64,000 bases of DNA from a cyanobacterium endosymbiont of Epithemia clementina EcSB (GTDB lineage Bacteria; Cyanobacteriota; Cyanobacteriia; Cyanobacteriales; Microcystaceae), in contig NZ_CP123991.1 in assembly GCF_029919255.1 (NCBI RefSeq), forward strand, positions 2,209,833-2,273,832, given 5' to 3'. A model generated the notes under the pieces. That model worked only from the letters and a program-made list of their open reading frames with translations, had not been told where the DNA came from and did no database searches. Positions 9,730 to 18,933 of this stretch are shown here, piece after piece (position 1 is the first letter of the stretch; each line of letters starts with the position of its first letter). The translations under genes were made by a program, and so were the position numbers.

Positions 9730-9981
9730 CTAACTTTCAGTCACAATTTCAGGATACAACCCTAATTGTTTAGATAACTGACGAGCAAGAAAAATCAGGA
9801 ACTTTGCTCCATCTTGATTTCCTTCATGGGCTTGCGCAGTGGCAACTTCCATTAGGGTTTGAACAAAATCTGCATCAATTAAACTGCTGTTAGCATCTAA
9901 CACGTCCGGTTCTTGTCCATTGGGACAACCGACTAAATCTTCAATGAGTTGAAAATATTGCTGTCGACGAGATTCCGTCAT
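9730..9981 (-). CDS. Small helical protein resembling the N-terminus of cyanobacterial TPR/CHAT proteins
   Basis: An 83-residue, all-helical protein. The pattern QQYFQLIEDLVGCPNGQE ... DADFVQTLMEVATAQAHEGN ... AKFLIFLARQL closely resembles the N-terminal segment found in front of many cyanobacterial TPR/CHAT-domain proteins. Here it stops after that segment, so it may be a free-standing small protein or the stub of a truncated larger one. It lies 47 bases downstream of the next minus-strand gene and could form a pair with it. A good AGGAG precedes the ATG. Confidence 0.55.
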   Translation of the reverse strand: MTESRRQQYFQLIEDLVGCPNGQEPDVLDANSSLIDADFVQTLMEVATAQAHEGNQDGAKFLIFLARQLSKQLGLYPEIVTES

Positions 9982-10028
9982 GGTAATGGTTCTCCTTAGG
10001 TAAATATTCGGGGTTAGACTTAACTCAC

Positions 10029-10517
10029 TTAATCGTCGTCTTCGTCAGGGTTTTTTGTTAAAATTTCAAATACTGTTGTAGCACAGAATTCTCTATTTTT
10101 GTCAATTTCTTTTACCCTTTTGGTTATTAGTTTGGCTTTCTCGAGTTGCCCAAGTTTAGCTAAAATAAATCCTTGCGCTGCATAGGCATTTAGGTAAAGT
10201 CGGATAGGTGAATCATACTGACGACTGACTAATATAGGCTTTAGTTGCTCCCATTGTAGCGGGAGATTTTCTGTCTCTTGGATGATTTTTAAGATTTTCT
10301 TTGCAATCTCAAGGGCAATTTCAGGTTTCTTCTTATAAAAAAAGAAACGATAAGCTCCTGTTAAAACATCAAGGTTATTTTCAGCTCTGTTTAGGGCCTC
10401 ACATATATATTGTTCTGCAAGTATTGTATTTTCCCAATTGTTAGAGGCTAAAATTAATAAAGTTTTTACATCTTCTGATACTTCGTACCAGGATAGTTGA
10501 TTTTGATTTACCACCAT
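10029..10517 (-). CDS. TPR-like helical protein of unknown function
   Basis: A 162-residue protein made of paired helices typical of tetratricopeptide-like folds (LAEQYICEALNRAENN; NAYAAQGFILAKLGQLEKAK), ending in an acidic tail (NPDEDDD). No signal peptide or membrane segment. It is followed by the small helical gene at 9730-9981 in the same direction. I do not recognise a characterised family. A normal amino-acid composition and an unbroken frame in a region where other genes are decayed argue that it is still used. Confidence 0.6.
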   Translation of the reverse strand: MVVNQNQLSWYEVSEDVKTLLILASNNWENTILAEQYICEALNRAENNLDVLTGAYRFFFYKKKPEIALEIAKKILKIIQETENLPLQWEQLKPILVSRQYDSPIRLYLNAYAAQGFILAKLGQLEKAKLITKRVKEIDKNREFCATTVFEILTKNPDEDDD

Positions 10518-10703
10518 AATGTATCCTTAAATCATATTATGATCTTAGCATTTTGACTAAAAGGAAGTATTAAAATCTTTTCTATTAGAAACCGTTTATA
10601 ACGTATATTTTAAAATGATTGTCGGGTAGAGTTTATTATACTATTTTTACACATAAAAATTTGTTAATGAAAAGATTTTAGTAATTCTAGACATACAGGA
10701 AAT

Positions 10704-10746
10704 AGGAGCACTAGTTCTCTATCTAAGATAGAAAATTAGTGCTCCT
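10704..10746. terminator. Two-stage hairpin, possible terminator
   Basis: A 10-bp perfect outer stem (10704-10713 with 10737-10746) encloses a smaller CTATC/GATAG stem. TTTT follows on the plus strand. No plus-strand gene remains upstream, so it may be the orphaned terminator of a lost gene. Confidence 0.4.
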
Positions 10747-11580
10747 TTTAAATAAGTCCAGCATAAATACTTATGGTGAAAATAATAAAACGCAGGAAGA
10801 GAGTTAAATATTGACATCTTGCCGTCAGAGTTAATTTGATGTATTTTAATTTAATTAAATGATTTACTAGATAAAAGGAAAGAATTAAATATTATTAATA
10901 CAATAGGAGACATGGTCATGACTTCGAATTTTGTCTCTTTCATCGCATTAAGTTTTAATAAAAATAGAAAATAACAAAAATGTAATATTAAAATTTTTTT
11001 GTTAAAGTCCCTTCAGACTTTAACCGTTTTTGAAACCTTTTAGAAAATATAAAAATGGTTGAAATAGATAAGATATTCAATATAGTTTTATATTTTTTTA
11101 AAAAAAACATAATTTTAGGAATAAACTTAAATTTTGAATAAAATAAATAACTAAATAAATTTTTTAAAAATTATCTACAGAAACAAAGGTATGAAGTGAT
11201 AATTTTTCAGTCTAACAAAACCTAAAACTAAATTAGTATGTTTTGTTCTCTAGAACAGAAACAGCGCGTCATTTAAAACAACTTAGTTTTCTTTAATGGT
11301 AAATTAATCTGCAGTAAAAATTTTTAATAAACCTAAAAAAATCGTGATTTATCGCTATTTTTTATGACTCATAATTACAAAATTAATTGAGTAATTAAAA
11401 AACAAGTCAGTTGTAGAATAAAACAGAAAGTCGAGAATAAAGATAATAACATAATCAAAAATTAAGAATTAAATATAAAATATATTGTTGGAAACATACA
11501 ACAGCATTTATCAAAAATACTAATTACTTTAATCCCACTCATTTTTCTCTGTAATAACGTCTTATTATTAATGAATAAGC

Positions 11581-11635
11581 CAGACTAAAAAGTCTGAATA
11601 AAATTTTAATTTTTTAAAAAAATTAAAATTTTATT
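11581..11635. repeat. Twin hairpins, the second with a 19-bp perfect stem
   Basis: Bases 11581-11586 pair with 11591-11596 (loop AAAA). Directly after, 11597-11615 pair perfectly with 11617-11635 around a single base. The second stem is almost pure A/T. Function unknown. Confidence 0.7.
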
Positions 11636-12185
11636 TTTAACTATATACATATCTAATGTAAAAAGGTAATGAAAATGAATGCATTAATATTAAATTATTA
11701 GTTAGTATTAGTTAATTAATTTTAGTTTTTAGGACTTTAAAATTGGCGCTATTTTTTTACAACACACCCGATAGAAGTTGTTATTAAATAAATTAAGTAC
11801 TATAAGCATTTCTACTAACATGCTATTTACTATATTATTATGAATAATTTGATTTTTTTAATGCTTCTTTACTGTAAAAAACTTTAATTTAGATCTATAC
11901 TAAAGTCGCAAGTAATATGTTGATTTTTACTTAGTTAGGATTGAGAGTTAGTATATTTTATTGTCTCTGTTCTTGCTTTTTTTAAAGTAAAATACTTTTT
12001 GTCTATTAAAAAGTTTTGCCAACTTCATTTTCTCATATAGAGTTGCTTGTATCAGATCTAGATTAGATGAATATTGCTCCACCCGACTAAAATCATCTTT
12101 ATAATGAACCTGCTAATCATTTTTCTTCATTATGTATAAATTTGCACCACAACTCCTAAATTCTAAATTAGGAACTTAATTTGTC

Positions 12186-12440
12186 AGGATTTTGGGAAGG
12201 TTAGACAAACTATTTCAAGGTCTCGGTACTACTTTAGTCGGAGAATTTTTCAATAAAAGGTACGATTTAAAAGATTCTTTTACTTTCTTAAATAAGAAAT
12301 TTATGAAGCTCTCTATTGCAAAAATGAACCAATTTTAGAAAACTGAAGAGCTAATTACCCAATCCATCGAGTAATTACGTTCTAAATATTTTGAATTTAG
12401 ATCATCAGATATTAACTTAGACACGAATAATCTCAACTAA
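12186..12440 (+). pseudogene. Unidentified decayed gene ending at the shared hairpin
   Basis: One frame reads about 48 codons of convincing protein (GRLDKLFQGLGTTLVGEFFN; FMKLSIAKMNQF), then a TAG, then KTEELITQSIE, then a TAA. It ends with TAA at 12438-12440, six bases before the palindrome at 12447-12470. The frame is preserved across both stops, so these look like recent point mutations. I do not recognise the family. Confidence 0.45.
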
Positions 12441-12446
12441 AAGTTA

Positions 12447-12470
12447 GGGTTGCGCCCTAGGGCGCAACCC
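12447..12470. terminator. GC-rich 24-bp palindrome, likely bidirectional terminator after fdxB
   Basis: A perfect 24-bp palindrome, strikingly GC-rich for this region, folding as a 10-bp stem with a CTAG loop. It lies 14 bases after the fdxB stop (minus strand) and just after the decayed plus-strand gene ending at 12440. It probably ends transcription of the feo-mod-fdxB block. Confidence 0.7.
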
Positions 12471-12484
12471 GACAAAAAACTGTC

Positions 12485-12775
12485 CTAGGCGGGAGCATGA
12501 GTATAGCAATTTTTGGGACAGATGCGAGCGCAAGCTTCACAACCAATGCAATTTTCCTTTTTAGCAATCGTCATAACTTGACGTTCGATATCGTCCTCGT
12601 CTTCATCTTCGTCAACGAATTCTCCGTCTTCATTAACCCCCATTAAGGCTAATACTTTCTGACCACAGACTTTGAAACAACGTCCACAACCCAGACAAGT
12701 ATCTTTGTTGATAGAGTCAACAAATTGGGGAATCCATTCAAGTCCACCAAAAGTTAAAGCAGTTGCAGTTGCCAT
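12485..12775 (-). CDS. fdxB: nif-specific ferredoxin III (FdxB), 2x[4Fe-4S]
   Basis: A 96-residue bacterial-type ferredoxin of the nif-specific ferredoxin III family. Both cluster motifs are complete: [11 protein letters not shown] near residues 28-38 and [11 protein letters not shown] near 76-86, with an acidic insert (DEDEDED) between them. It acts in the cytoplasm as an electron carrier for nitrogenase or cofactor assembly; its exact partner is not established. AGGAG precedes the ATG. It follows modBC by 13 bases in the same direction, so the two are probably co-transcribed. Note the contrast with the damaged FdxN at 32.2 kb. Confidence 0.93.
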   Translation of the reverse strand: MATATALTFGGLEWIPQFVDSINKDTCLGCGRCFKVCGQKVLALMGVNEDGEFVDEDEDEDDIERQVMTIAKKENCIGCEACARICPKNCYTHAPA

Positions 12776-12788
12776 ATTTGTTCTCCTT

Positions 12789-14738
12789 TTAAGATGATTT
12801 TGGCTTTGAGTGATCCTCGCTAGTTAACGGTAAAGGTTCACTAGACGAGTATTCAAGGGTATGATATCCACTTGAATTCTGTAATAGCAGCAGACGCTGC
12901 GGATGAAGCTGAACCCGCCAAGGAAAAGGGCGATCTTTGAGTTGCTGCCATTTATCCTTCAATACCTCCACCTGTAAGTGGTAATCGTAGGGACTGGTAG
13001 GAGCGCAATTCAGCTTCAAATAAAGGGTCATCCGATGTTGGGTTTCACTAATGGTGGTTAACCAACAGGGAAAAATATTAGTGTGGTGAAGGGTAGAAAA
13101 TTTTTCAATATCGGGAAAAGTCAGTTGATGGGCGCGAATCCCGACATGGACTAAATTCGGGGAAATGGAATCAAATACCTCGAGGGTGCATCCCCAGTCA
13201 ATAGCCGTAATTTTGCGTTGGGCAACTTGTCTGACACGGGAGAAATTCTTACAGCCGGTCAATTGAGCTACTCTAAAGCTTTGGGGATGTTCAAAAATTG
13301 CTTGTTTAGGTCCTTGGGCAATAATTTTTCCTCCTTCGAGAATCAAAAGATTAGGACAAACTCGATATGCTTCCTCCAGGTTATGAGTAACAAATAAGGT
13401 AACACCTGAATAACGAATTAAACTAGTCCTAAGAAGTTTTTCGAGTTGATCTCGTAAGTAGGTGTCCAGAGCAGAAAATGGTTCATCAAGTAGTAATATT
13501 TCCGGTTCGCTTGCTAAGGCACGGGCTAGGGCAATTCTTTGTTGTTGTCCTCCTGAAAGTTCCGCTGGATAGCGATCTCCTAACGCATCCAATTGAACAC
13601 TGCTCAAATGCCTTTTAAGCCTAGCGCGAATGACACTTGCCGATAATCCTTTAGGTAAACCAAAAGCAATATTTTGATTAACTGTGAGGTGGGGAAACAA
13701 AGCATAATTTTGGAACAAATAACCTACGCGACGCTCACGAATCGGTATATTAATCCCCTGACGAGAATCAAATAAAACTCGGCCATTAAGGATAATCCGA
13801 CCGCGATCGGGAGTTTCTAACCCTGTTATACAGCGTAAAATCATGCTTTTTCCTGCCCCAGAAGCCCCTAATAACCCCAAGGGAAGTCCATCGGTATGAA
13901 AAGAAACATCTAACAAAAATCCAGGCAATTGCTTCTGAATATCAACAATTAGCTTAATTTGCGCTTTCGGAACCGGATAATCCGCAGTATCCCAAGTTAA
14001 ACCTAACGTATGAGGATCGAGATTTTCCCTTAACAAGTTGGGTTGTTTTAAAGAGGTTACTCTTTTGCTTTTTCGTTTGGGCTGCCCGTCAGACCAATAA
14101 TTAACAATACTCATGATGCTAAGGGACAACACTAGGATAACCCCAACCCAAGCCAATGCTTGATCCATTGCTCCACTTTCCGCAGCAAAAAAGATGGCAA
14201 TGGGAATTGTCTGAGTTTTCCCTGGAATACTACCAGCCAACATTAAAGTTGCCCCAAATTCCCCTAACGCTCTGGCAAAAGCCAATAAAATCCCAGCAAT
14301 AAGACCAGGTTTCGCTAGGGGTAGTAAAATTTGCCAGAAAACTCGCCCTTCCGATGCTCCTAGGGTTCTAGCACTAGCTAACAAATTGGTGTCAATTTGT
14401 CTGAAGGCCCCTAACATGGTTTTATACATCAATGGAAAGGCGACAACAACTGAGGCGATAACGGTAGCATACCAGGTGAAAATGATACTGATATTCAATA
14501 GAGCAAACAATTGTCCAATCGGACCTTGTTTGCCTAATAAGAGTAATAAGACAAACCCGATTACCGTGGGGGGCAGTACCAAAGGAGCAGTTAATAATCC
14601 ATCAATTAAACCTTTCCCTACTCCCCGATATTTGAACATCCAACGGGCTGCAATCACACCGCAAAAGGAGGCAATCAGTGTTGCTGTTAAGGCTGTTTTT
14701 AAGGAAATCCATACTGGGGAAAGGTCAAGATGCATCAT
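12789..14738 (-). CDS. modBC: Molybdate ABC transporter, fused permease-ATPase (ModBC)
   Basis: A single 649-residue chain joins a ModB-type permease (residues 1 to about 225, six hydrophobic segments, [18 protein letters not shown] motif) to a ModC-type ATPase. The ATPase has Walker A GASGAGKS, signature LSGGQQQR and Walker [12 protein letters not shown], followed by a C-terminal regulatory region. It imports molybdate for the FeMo cofactor. Fused modBC is known in diazotrophic cyanobacteria. I chose the ATG pair at 14738/14735 (MMHLDLSP); the longer open frame to 14813 would run through the hairpin at 14778-14817. No modA is visible in the window. Confidence 0.92.
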   Translation of the reverse strand: MMHLDLSPVWISLKTALTATLIASFCGVIAARWMFKYRGVGKGLIDGLLTAPLVLPPTVIGFVLLLLLGKQGPIGQLFALLNISIIFTWYATVIASVVVAFPLMYKTMLGAFRQIDTNLLASARTLGASEGRVFWQILLPLAKPGLIAGILLAFARALGEFGATLMLAGSIPGKTQTIPIAIFFAAESGAMDQALAWVGVILVLSLSIMSIVNYWSDGQPKRKSKRVTSLKQPNLLRENLDPHTLGLTWDTADYPVPKAQIKLIVDIQKQLPGFLLDVSFHTDGLPLGLLGASGAGKSMILRCITGLETPDRGRIILNGRVLFDSRQGINIPIRERRVGYLFQNYALFPHLTVNQNIAFGLPKGLSASVIRARLKRHLSSVQLDALGDRYPAELSGGQQQRIALARALASEPEILLLDEPFSALDTYLRDQLEKLLRTSLIRYSGVTLFVTHNLEEAYRVCPNLLILEGGKIIAQGPKQAIFEHPQSFRVAQLTGCKNFSRVRQVAQRKITAIDWGCTLEVFDSISPNLVHVGIRAHQLTFPDIEKFSTLHHTNIFPCWLTTISETQHRMTLYLKLNCAPTSPYDYHLQVEVLKDKWQQLKDRPFPWRVQLHPQRLLLLQNSSGYHTLEYSSSEPLPLTSEDHSKPKSS

Positions 14739-14777
14739 GATTTTTGCCTTTTGCTTTTTACTTTTTACCCGTAGTTG

Positions 14778-14817
14778 GACATTGCCCACCTCATAAGTAA
14801 TAGAGGTGGGCAATGTC
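14778..14817 (-). promoter_or_regulatory. 15-bp hairpin between feoA and modBC
   Basis: Bases 14778-14792 pair perfectly with 14803-14817 around a 10-base loop. It starts three bases after the feoA stop on the minus strand. No T run follows, so it is more likely an RNA-processing or stability element, or a leaky terminator, separating iron from molybdate transport genes. Confidence 0.55.
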
Positions 14818-14819
14818 TT

Positions 14820-15071
14820 CTACCGAGTTCGTCTTACATAAATGGCACGGGCTAAGGTACGATCAATCGCAATTCGCATTCCTCCAATTTTAATAATATA
14901 TGAAGGAAATCGTTGTTCTAAGGTAATCTGAAGTCCAGGCATAATACCCATAGCGATTAATTTTCGTAGGAGATTCTCATCATTTTTTCTGACTTTAGTA
15001 ATAATCCCTGTATCCTTCTCTTTAAGAAGGTTTAGAGCTAAAGATTCAACGGTAAAACTTTGGGCAAACAT
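14820..15071 (-). CDS. feoA: Ferrous iron transport protein A (FeoA)
   Basis: An 83-residue SH3-like protein that supports the FeoB Fe(II) transporter at the cytoplasmic membrane. The sequence shows the family core LIAMGIMPGLQITLEQRFP and the terminal GGMRIAIDRTLARAIYV. It lies one base after the FeoB membrane-domain gene on the same strand, so the three feo genes form a tight operon. In a nif cluster its likely job is iron supply for the large Fe-S demand of nitrogenase. Confidence 0.9.
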   Translation of the reverse strand: MFAQSFTVESLALNLLKEKDTGIITKVRKNDENLLRKLIAMGIMPGLQITLEQRFPSYIIKIGGMRIAIDRTLARAIYVRRTR

Positions 15072-15072
15072 T

Positions 15073-16539
15073 TTAGAACGTGACCTCCAGAATGGATAAG
15101 AGTTGATTGAGCAAATACCCCATTAAAAAGGCAAGTACAATAACAAAACTTGTCATTGCTAGAGTAATTTTGAGCCCGTGTTGTTTTAAAATTAATTGAA
15201 ATTGAGTCAGACAGGGAATAAATAGAGTTAAGGTAACTGCCGCTACGATCAACTGACGACCTATCAAAATACCTGAACGATGAAGATCAAACATAGCTGC
15301 CGCCCCATAGTCTCGACGAAAAAATCCATAGAGAAAAATGGCGGAGGTCGCTGGAGGAAGTCCTAACCAAATCATAATTGGTTCTAACCCCTTGAGCAAT
15401 ATTTCAAAGATTCCAGACAGTTTTCCTAACCAAATTAATACTGATACTAAAATAGATATTTGAATAATTTCCTTTAAATACCATAGAGTTCTTCCATAAG
15501 TTTTGCTTAAAATGTACTGAACGTTAGGCATCCTTAATGGGGGAATTTCTAGATAAAAACAGGCACTATCACCAGGTAGTATTTTTGCAGTTAATAACCC
15601 TACAATAACAAAGATAAAACTAATCGTTCCCACCCAAATAATTAGAGCAGTAGGACTTTGAGACAGTAATCCCAACATAACTCCCAATTGAGGCGAACAG
15701 GGAACAACTAAGGCTAATAATAGGGTAGCAATCACCTTTTCTCGTTTACTTTCTAAGGTACGGGTAACCAGAGTAGCCATAGTTCCACATCCTAATCCTA
15801 AAACTAGAGGAGTAATAGAACGTCCTGATAAACCTAAAGCTTTCAACAAGCGATCAGCTAATAGAGAAAGTCGAGGTAGGTAACCACTATCTTCTAATAG
15901 AGAAAACATCAAAAAGAAGGTGGTTACAATGGGGAAAATAATAGCGATAACATATCTTAATCCTAAGGTAATAATGCCATGCTCATTAGCAATCAAATTT
16001 TGCAAAATCGTCCAGGGGAAAAGAGTTGCAGTTATCTGATTAACCAAAGGGTTAATAGTTTCAGTAAAAAAAACTTCGAGATTACTGACCAATACCCCCA
16101 CGCCAAAACTGCCAATAAATTGATATATTCCCAAATAAAGAATTATTATTGCTAGGGGAAAGCCAGTAATGGGATTCACAGTTAACTGGTGAAAAAATTC
16201 CTCACTTTCCTGGGATTTTTTCTTTATATTAATCACCGATGACTCTGCTATTTTCCTAGATAATTGATAGCGACTTTTTGCAACTACCAACACTAGAGGA
16301 TCACTAAACTGAGATCTAACATAATCGATAACAGTTTTAATTTCTGGAAAATGGGGCTCTAGTTTTCTGGCCTTTTCCCAAAAAACAGGATCTCCTTGAA
16401 TAAGTAATAGGGCTAAACTGCGCTTCGCAATCGGATATTTACACGAACTAGAAGACCCTTGATGATCTTGTGTAAGCAGGGACTCAATTCTTGTCAGCCC
16501 TTCTTCAATAGCTGTAGGATAGCGCAGGAGTGGTGACAT
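15073..16539 (-). CDS. feoB: Ferrous iron transporter FeoB, membrane domain (separate frame)
   Basis: A 488-residue membrane protein forming the C-terminal two thirds of FeoB. It contains the Gate regions with conserved Cys motifs (VLGLGCGTMATLVTRTLESK; ALVVPCSPQLGVM) and about ten hydrophobic helices. Its start (ATGTCACCACTC) lies inside the end of the GTPase gene, overlapping by 35 bases in another frame. The first residues (LLRYPTAIEEGL) match the point where FeoB normally continues from its G domain, so this is one transporter split into two frames. A TTG-free ATG and a weak AAGG upstream would allow independent translation. Confidence 0.85.
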   Translation of the reverse strand: MSPLLRYPTAIEEGLTRIESLLTQDHQGSSSSCKYPIAKRSLALLLIQGDPVFWEKARKLEPHFPEIKTVIDYVRSQFSDPLVLVVAKSRYQLSRKIAESSVINIKKKSQESEEFFHQLTVNPITGFPLAIIILYLGIYQFIGSFGVGVLVSNLEVFFTETINPLVNQITATLFPWTILQNLIANEHGIITLGLRYVIAIIFPIVTTFFLMFSLLEDSGYLPRLSLLADRLLKALGLSGRSITPLVLGLGCGTMATLVTRTLESKREKVIATLLLALVVPCSPQLGVMLGLLSQSPTALIIWVGTISFIFVIVGLLTAKILPGDSACFYLEIPPLRMPNVQYILSKTYGRTLWYLKEIIQISILVSVLIWLGKLSGIFEILLKGLEPIMIWLGLPPATSAIFLYGFFRRDYGAAAMFDLHRSGILIGRQLIVAAVTLTLFIPCLTQFQLILKQHGLKITLAMTSFVIVLAFLMGYLLNQLLSILEVTF

Positions 16540-17137
16540 AATTACCGACCTTGGCTTTTAACGTTTCAATGCCTCTTTTTTTGTAAGCTGATAGGGTGAC
16601 AACGGGGATACCGAGAGAGGCTTCTAATTGTTTTTCATTGACCCAAATTCCTAATTTTTCAGCTTCATCAAGCATATTAACTGCTAATAAAACCGGGAGT
16701 TGAATTTCCATGAGTTGAAATGTCAAAGCTAACATTCGACTGAGATGTTTAGCATCAATGACATGAATGACTAAATCAATCGATTCTGTCAATAAAAAAT
16801 CCCGAGAACACTGTTCTTCTTCTGTCATGGGAATCAAAGAATACATCCCGGGAGTATCAATGATAGACACTGTTTGTCCTGCAATAATTGCCTGACCTTG
16901 GGAAATATCAACGGTTGTCCCCGGATAGTTAGAAACAGTTGTGTAACTACCTGTTAACAGGTTAAATAGAAGACTTTTTCCCACATTAGGAGAACCGACT
17001 AAAGCAATAGTAGCTCGGGTAGGAATTAAAGAGTTAGAGGATTTCTTGAACTGATTGTTTTTCCAAAAACGATCCCAGATAGCTGTTAATTTACCTGGGG
17101 ATGTTTGGCAATAATTCCGACAGTCATTGCACGTCAT
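16505..17137 (-). CDS. feoB: Ferrous iron transporter FeoB, GTPase domain (separate frame)
   Basis: A 210-residue cytoplasmic G domain of FeoB. G1 (GSPNVGKS), G2/switch (YPGTTVD), G3 (DTPGMYSL) and G4 (NMLDEAEKLG) are all intact, preceded by a Cys-containing N-terminus (TCNDCRNYC). It ends with TGA 35 bases into the membrane-domain frame. Either the split is native and the chains associate, or a frameshift of one base separated a once continuous gene. All motifs are intact in both halves, so activity is likely to be retained. Confidence 0.85.
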   Translation of the reverse strand: MTCNDCRNYCQTSPGKLTAIWDRFWKNNQFKKSSNSLIPTRATIALVGSPNVGKSLLFNLLTGSYTTVSNYPGTTVDISQGQAIIAGQTVSIIDTPGMYSLIPMTEEEQCSRDFLLTESIDLVIHVIDAKHLSRMLALTFQLMEIQLPVLLAVNMLDEAEKLGIWVNEKQLEASLGIPVVTLSAYKKRGIETLKAKVGNYVTTPALSYSY

Positions 17138-17332
17138 TTTCTATATTTAACTGAAGCCTATTCTCAGGATAGTTAATTTTTGTTTTATAAACAGTCAATT
17201 GAGATACACAATACCAATCTTTTTTAAGAGAAAATCATAGCAAAATAAAATCTATCTTTGTGGATATTGGGGTAATAATTGGACATAAAATTTATGCCAA
17301 CATAAAAGTTAAAACCTAATAAATAAAGAAAA

Positions 17333-17349
17333 AGTGGGCATTACCCACT
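17333..17349 (-). terminator. Intrinsic terminator after the fdxH-distal genes
   Basis: On the minus strand a 6-bp GC-rich stem (AGTGGG/CCCACT, 5-base loop) is followed directly by TTTTTCTTT. It lies about 85 bases after the stop of the small membrane-protein gene at 17435 and separates that block from feoB. The rest of 17138-17434 shows no gene. Confidence 0.65.
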
Positions 17350-17434
17350 CAACTTGTAGCATAACCATATCGGTAATATTAATTAATATAATTAAGTTAA
17401 TTAATTTCATCGATTCTTTTATCTCTAACTGGAA

Positions 17435-17647
17435 TTATTCTTCTACAATTTGACCAGGTTTAAAAAACCAAATAATCCAAACACTTAGCATCAATTTCAG
17501 AATAGCTGAAGTCATCATGAACAGTAAAAATATAGCTAAACTTCCTGCCATAATCGCTGCTAGTTTATGAATTTCGTCTTGACCTTTTAATCTAATCCAA
17601 CTAGCAGTGATCCCGACAATTAACAATAAAAAGTAAACAATAACCAT
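17435..17647 (-). CDS. Small two-helix membrane protein, unknown
   Basis: A 70-residue protein with two strongly hydrophobic segments (residues 2-17 and 33-62) joined by a polar loop (RLKGQDEIHK), predicted to sit in the cytoplasmic membrane. No family recognised. It is the last gene of the block that begins with the Cys-rich protein at 18406 and ends at the terminator at 17333-17349. Its position between fdxH and feoB suggests a link with iron or nitrogenase functions, which is inference only. Confidence 0.5.
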   Translation of the reverse strand: MVIVYFLLLIVGITASWIRLKGQDEIHKLAAIMAGSLAIFLLFMMTSAILKLMLSVWIIWFFKPGQIVEE

Positions 17648-17685
17648 AATTTTAATTCACCTCAATACTATTAGAGTGATTTAAT

Positions 17686-18039
17686 CTAGTCTATCTGAGG
17701 CTCGATATTAGTGGCAATCCAATACAATTCTAACCAGAGTCTAGGATTCTTCTTTTTAAGATTAGAGAGGGGATCTCTCACAATTCTTGTTGCATTTAGA
17801 CAAACAACTTCAATTAATCCTAAATTTTCGGCAAGTTCTTTTAACTCTTTTTGATACAAAAGAATATTTTTTCCTGTTCTTGCAGAATAATAAATGGCAA
17901 GATAATGATAAAACTTATCTTGTCTTTCCGCCCAACTATCAACAACGGTTAGATAACAACAACTCAATAAGTAAGAAATATGAGGATAATACTTATTAAC
18001 AAGACAAACATATTCTTCAAGTAATTTTTCACGAATCAC
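17686..18039 (-). CDS. Hypothetical helical protein in the nif cluster
   Basis: A 117-residue protein, largely helical, with a Cys-Cys pair (LLSCCYLTVV) and a conserved-looking C-terminal part (LNATRIVRDPLSNLKKKNP). No signal peptide or clear membrane segment, and no family I can name. It overlaps the upstream Cys-rich gene by 11 bases, which indicates translational coupling and supports both as real genes. Confidence 0.5.
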   Translation of the reverse strand: MIREKLLEEYVCLVNKYYPHISYLLSCCYLTVVDSWAERQDKFYHYLAIYYSARTGKNILLYQKELKELAENLGLIEVVCLNATRIVRDPLSNLKKKNPRLWLELYWIATNIEPQID

Positions 18040-18406
18040 TGCTACAATCCCTCCATTTTAAACTATGAGATAGGTCAGAGAATAGAGAAGCTTTAATGCA
18101 ATGGTTTTTGATTTTAGTGCATTTGTTAAAAAATACACCCTTATGACTGATACAATCTTTCAGGGGATACTCAGAAAATTGGAAAGCTATCTCATTAATA
18201 GGACAGTCTTCACTTATTTTTGGACAAAACTTAGGCTTAAGGCAAGAGAGTTTAACAGTTTTATGATTTTTGCGAGATAATTCTAATTCTTGTCCAAAAA
18301 GAAACTCACTATAGTCGGCTACATTATCCAGACCCAACAAGTTGAGCAAAATCTCTCCCATCATCCAAAATGTTGTTTTGAAGACAAATGTTTTCCATTT
18401 GAGCAT
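18029..18406 (-). CDS. Cys-rich hypothetical protein in the nif cluster
   Basis: A 125-residue protein with a hydrophobic N-terminal third and seven cysteines in the rest (SCLKPKFC, EDCP, KDC, NKC, NHC, RDC). Such spacing could bind a metal or Fe-S cluster, but no standard motif is complete. It is 143 bases from fdxH and overlaps the next gene by 11 bases. Family unknown. Confidence 0.45.
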   Translation of the reverse strand: MLKWKTFVFKTTFWMMGEILLNLLGLDNVADYSEFLFGQELELSRKNHKTVKLSCLKPKFCPKISEDCPINEIAFQFSEYPLKDCISHKGVFFNKCTKIKNHCIKASLFSDLSHSLKWRDCSSDS

Positions 18407-18549
18407 AGCCGAACCTCAGCAAAACGTGCATCGTGTCCATAATATATAACTCTTAAAAAAGGATAGAAGGGGGAAAAAGTCGCAGAATTTAAGAATAAAC
18501 TACGACTTCAACAGCAGATGATGAGGATAAAACTAGAAAAGATGATAAC

Positions 18550-18891
18550 TTACCCTAAGTAAGGTTCCTGATGAGTTTTAATCGTACAATCAGAGCGAGG
18601 ATAAGCTACACAAAGAAGCACCCATCCGTTCTCAACTTGTTCATCATCCAAAAAGCTTTGATCTTCTTGATCAATTTCTCCCTCTACTATTCTGCCAACA
18701 CAGCTAGAACAACCTCCCGAGCGGCAAGAAGAAGGTAACTCGATGTCGTTTTCTTCAGCAAAGTCCAGAATATACTGATCTTCTGGGACTTCTAAAGTTA
18801 CGTCCATTTCCGCAAATTCCTCTTTCTTGCCCGTCTCTTTGTTTTTTCTTTTGGCAACTTTCATGAGACGAACTTTGTAAGTAGTGGTCAT
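18550..18891 (-). CDS. fdxH: Plant-type [2Fe-2S] ferredoxin of the FdxH type
   Basis: A 113-residue ferredoxin with the plant-type ligand pattern CRSGGCSSC (CX4CX2C) plus a distal Cys in LLCVAYP. The longer, basic N-terminus ([12 protein letters not shown]) and its place next to hesAB are typical of FdxH, the electron donor to dinitrogenase reductase in Anabaena. AGGAGAAC precedes the ATG. Probably the main soluble donor to NifH in this organism, given that FdxN looks defective. Confidence 0.92.
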   Translation of the reverse strand: MTTTYKVRLMKVAKRKNKETGKKEEFAEMDVTLEVPEDQYILDFAEENDIELPSSCRSGGCSSCVGRIVEGEIDQEDQSFLDDEQVENGWVLLCVAYPRSDCTIKTHQEPYLG

Positions 18892-18933
18892 GTGTGTTCT
18901 CCTCCATTTAAGAACAGTAATTGGAAACTTGAA

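Larger units (their letters stand above)
10518..12185. other. 1.7-kb AT-rich gap without an intact gene
   Basis: No credible gene on either strand. It holds the hairpins listed separately (10704-10746 and 11581-11635). A short minus-strand stretch at about 11950-12110 reads through 50 codons (SRVEQYSSNLDLIQATLYEK), which may be coding debris of unknown origin. Confidence 0.5.

Noticed and set aside
14386-14796. Plus-strand 136-codon frame opposite modBC
   Set aside because: Antisense shadow of a well-supported gene.
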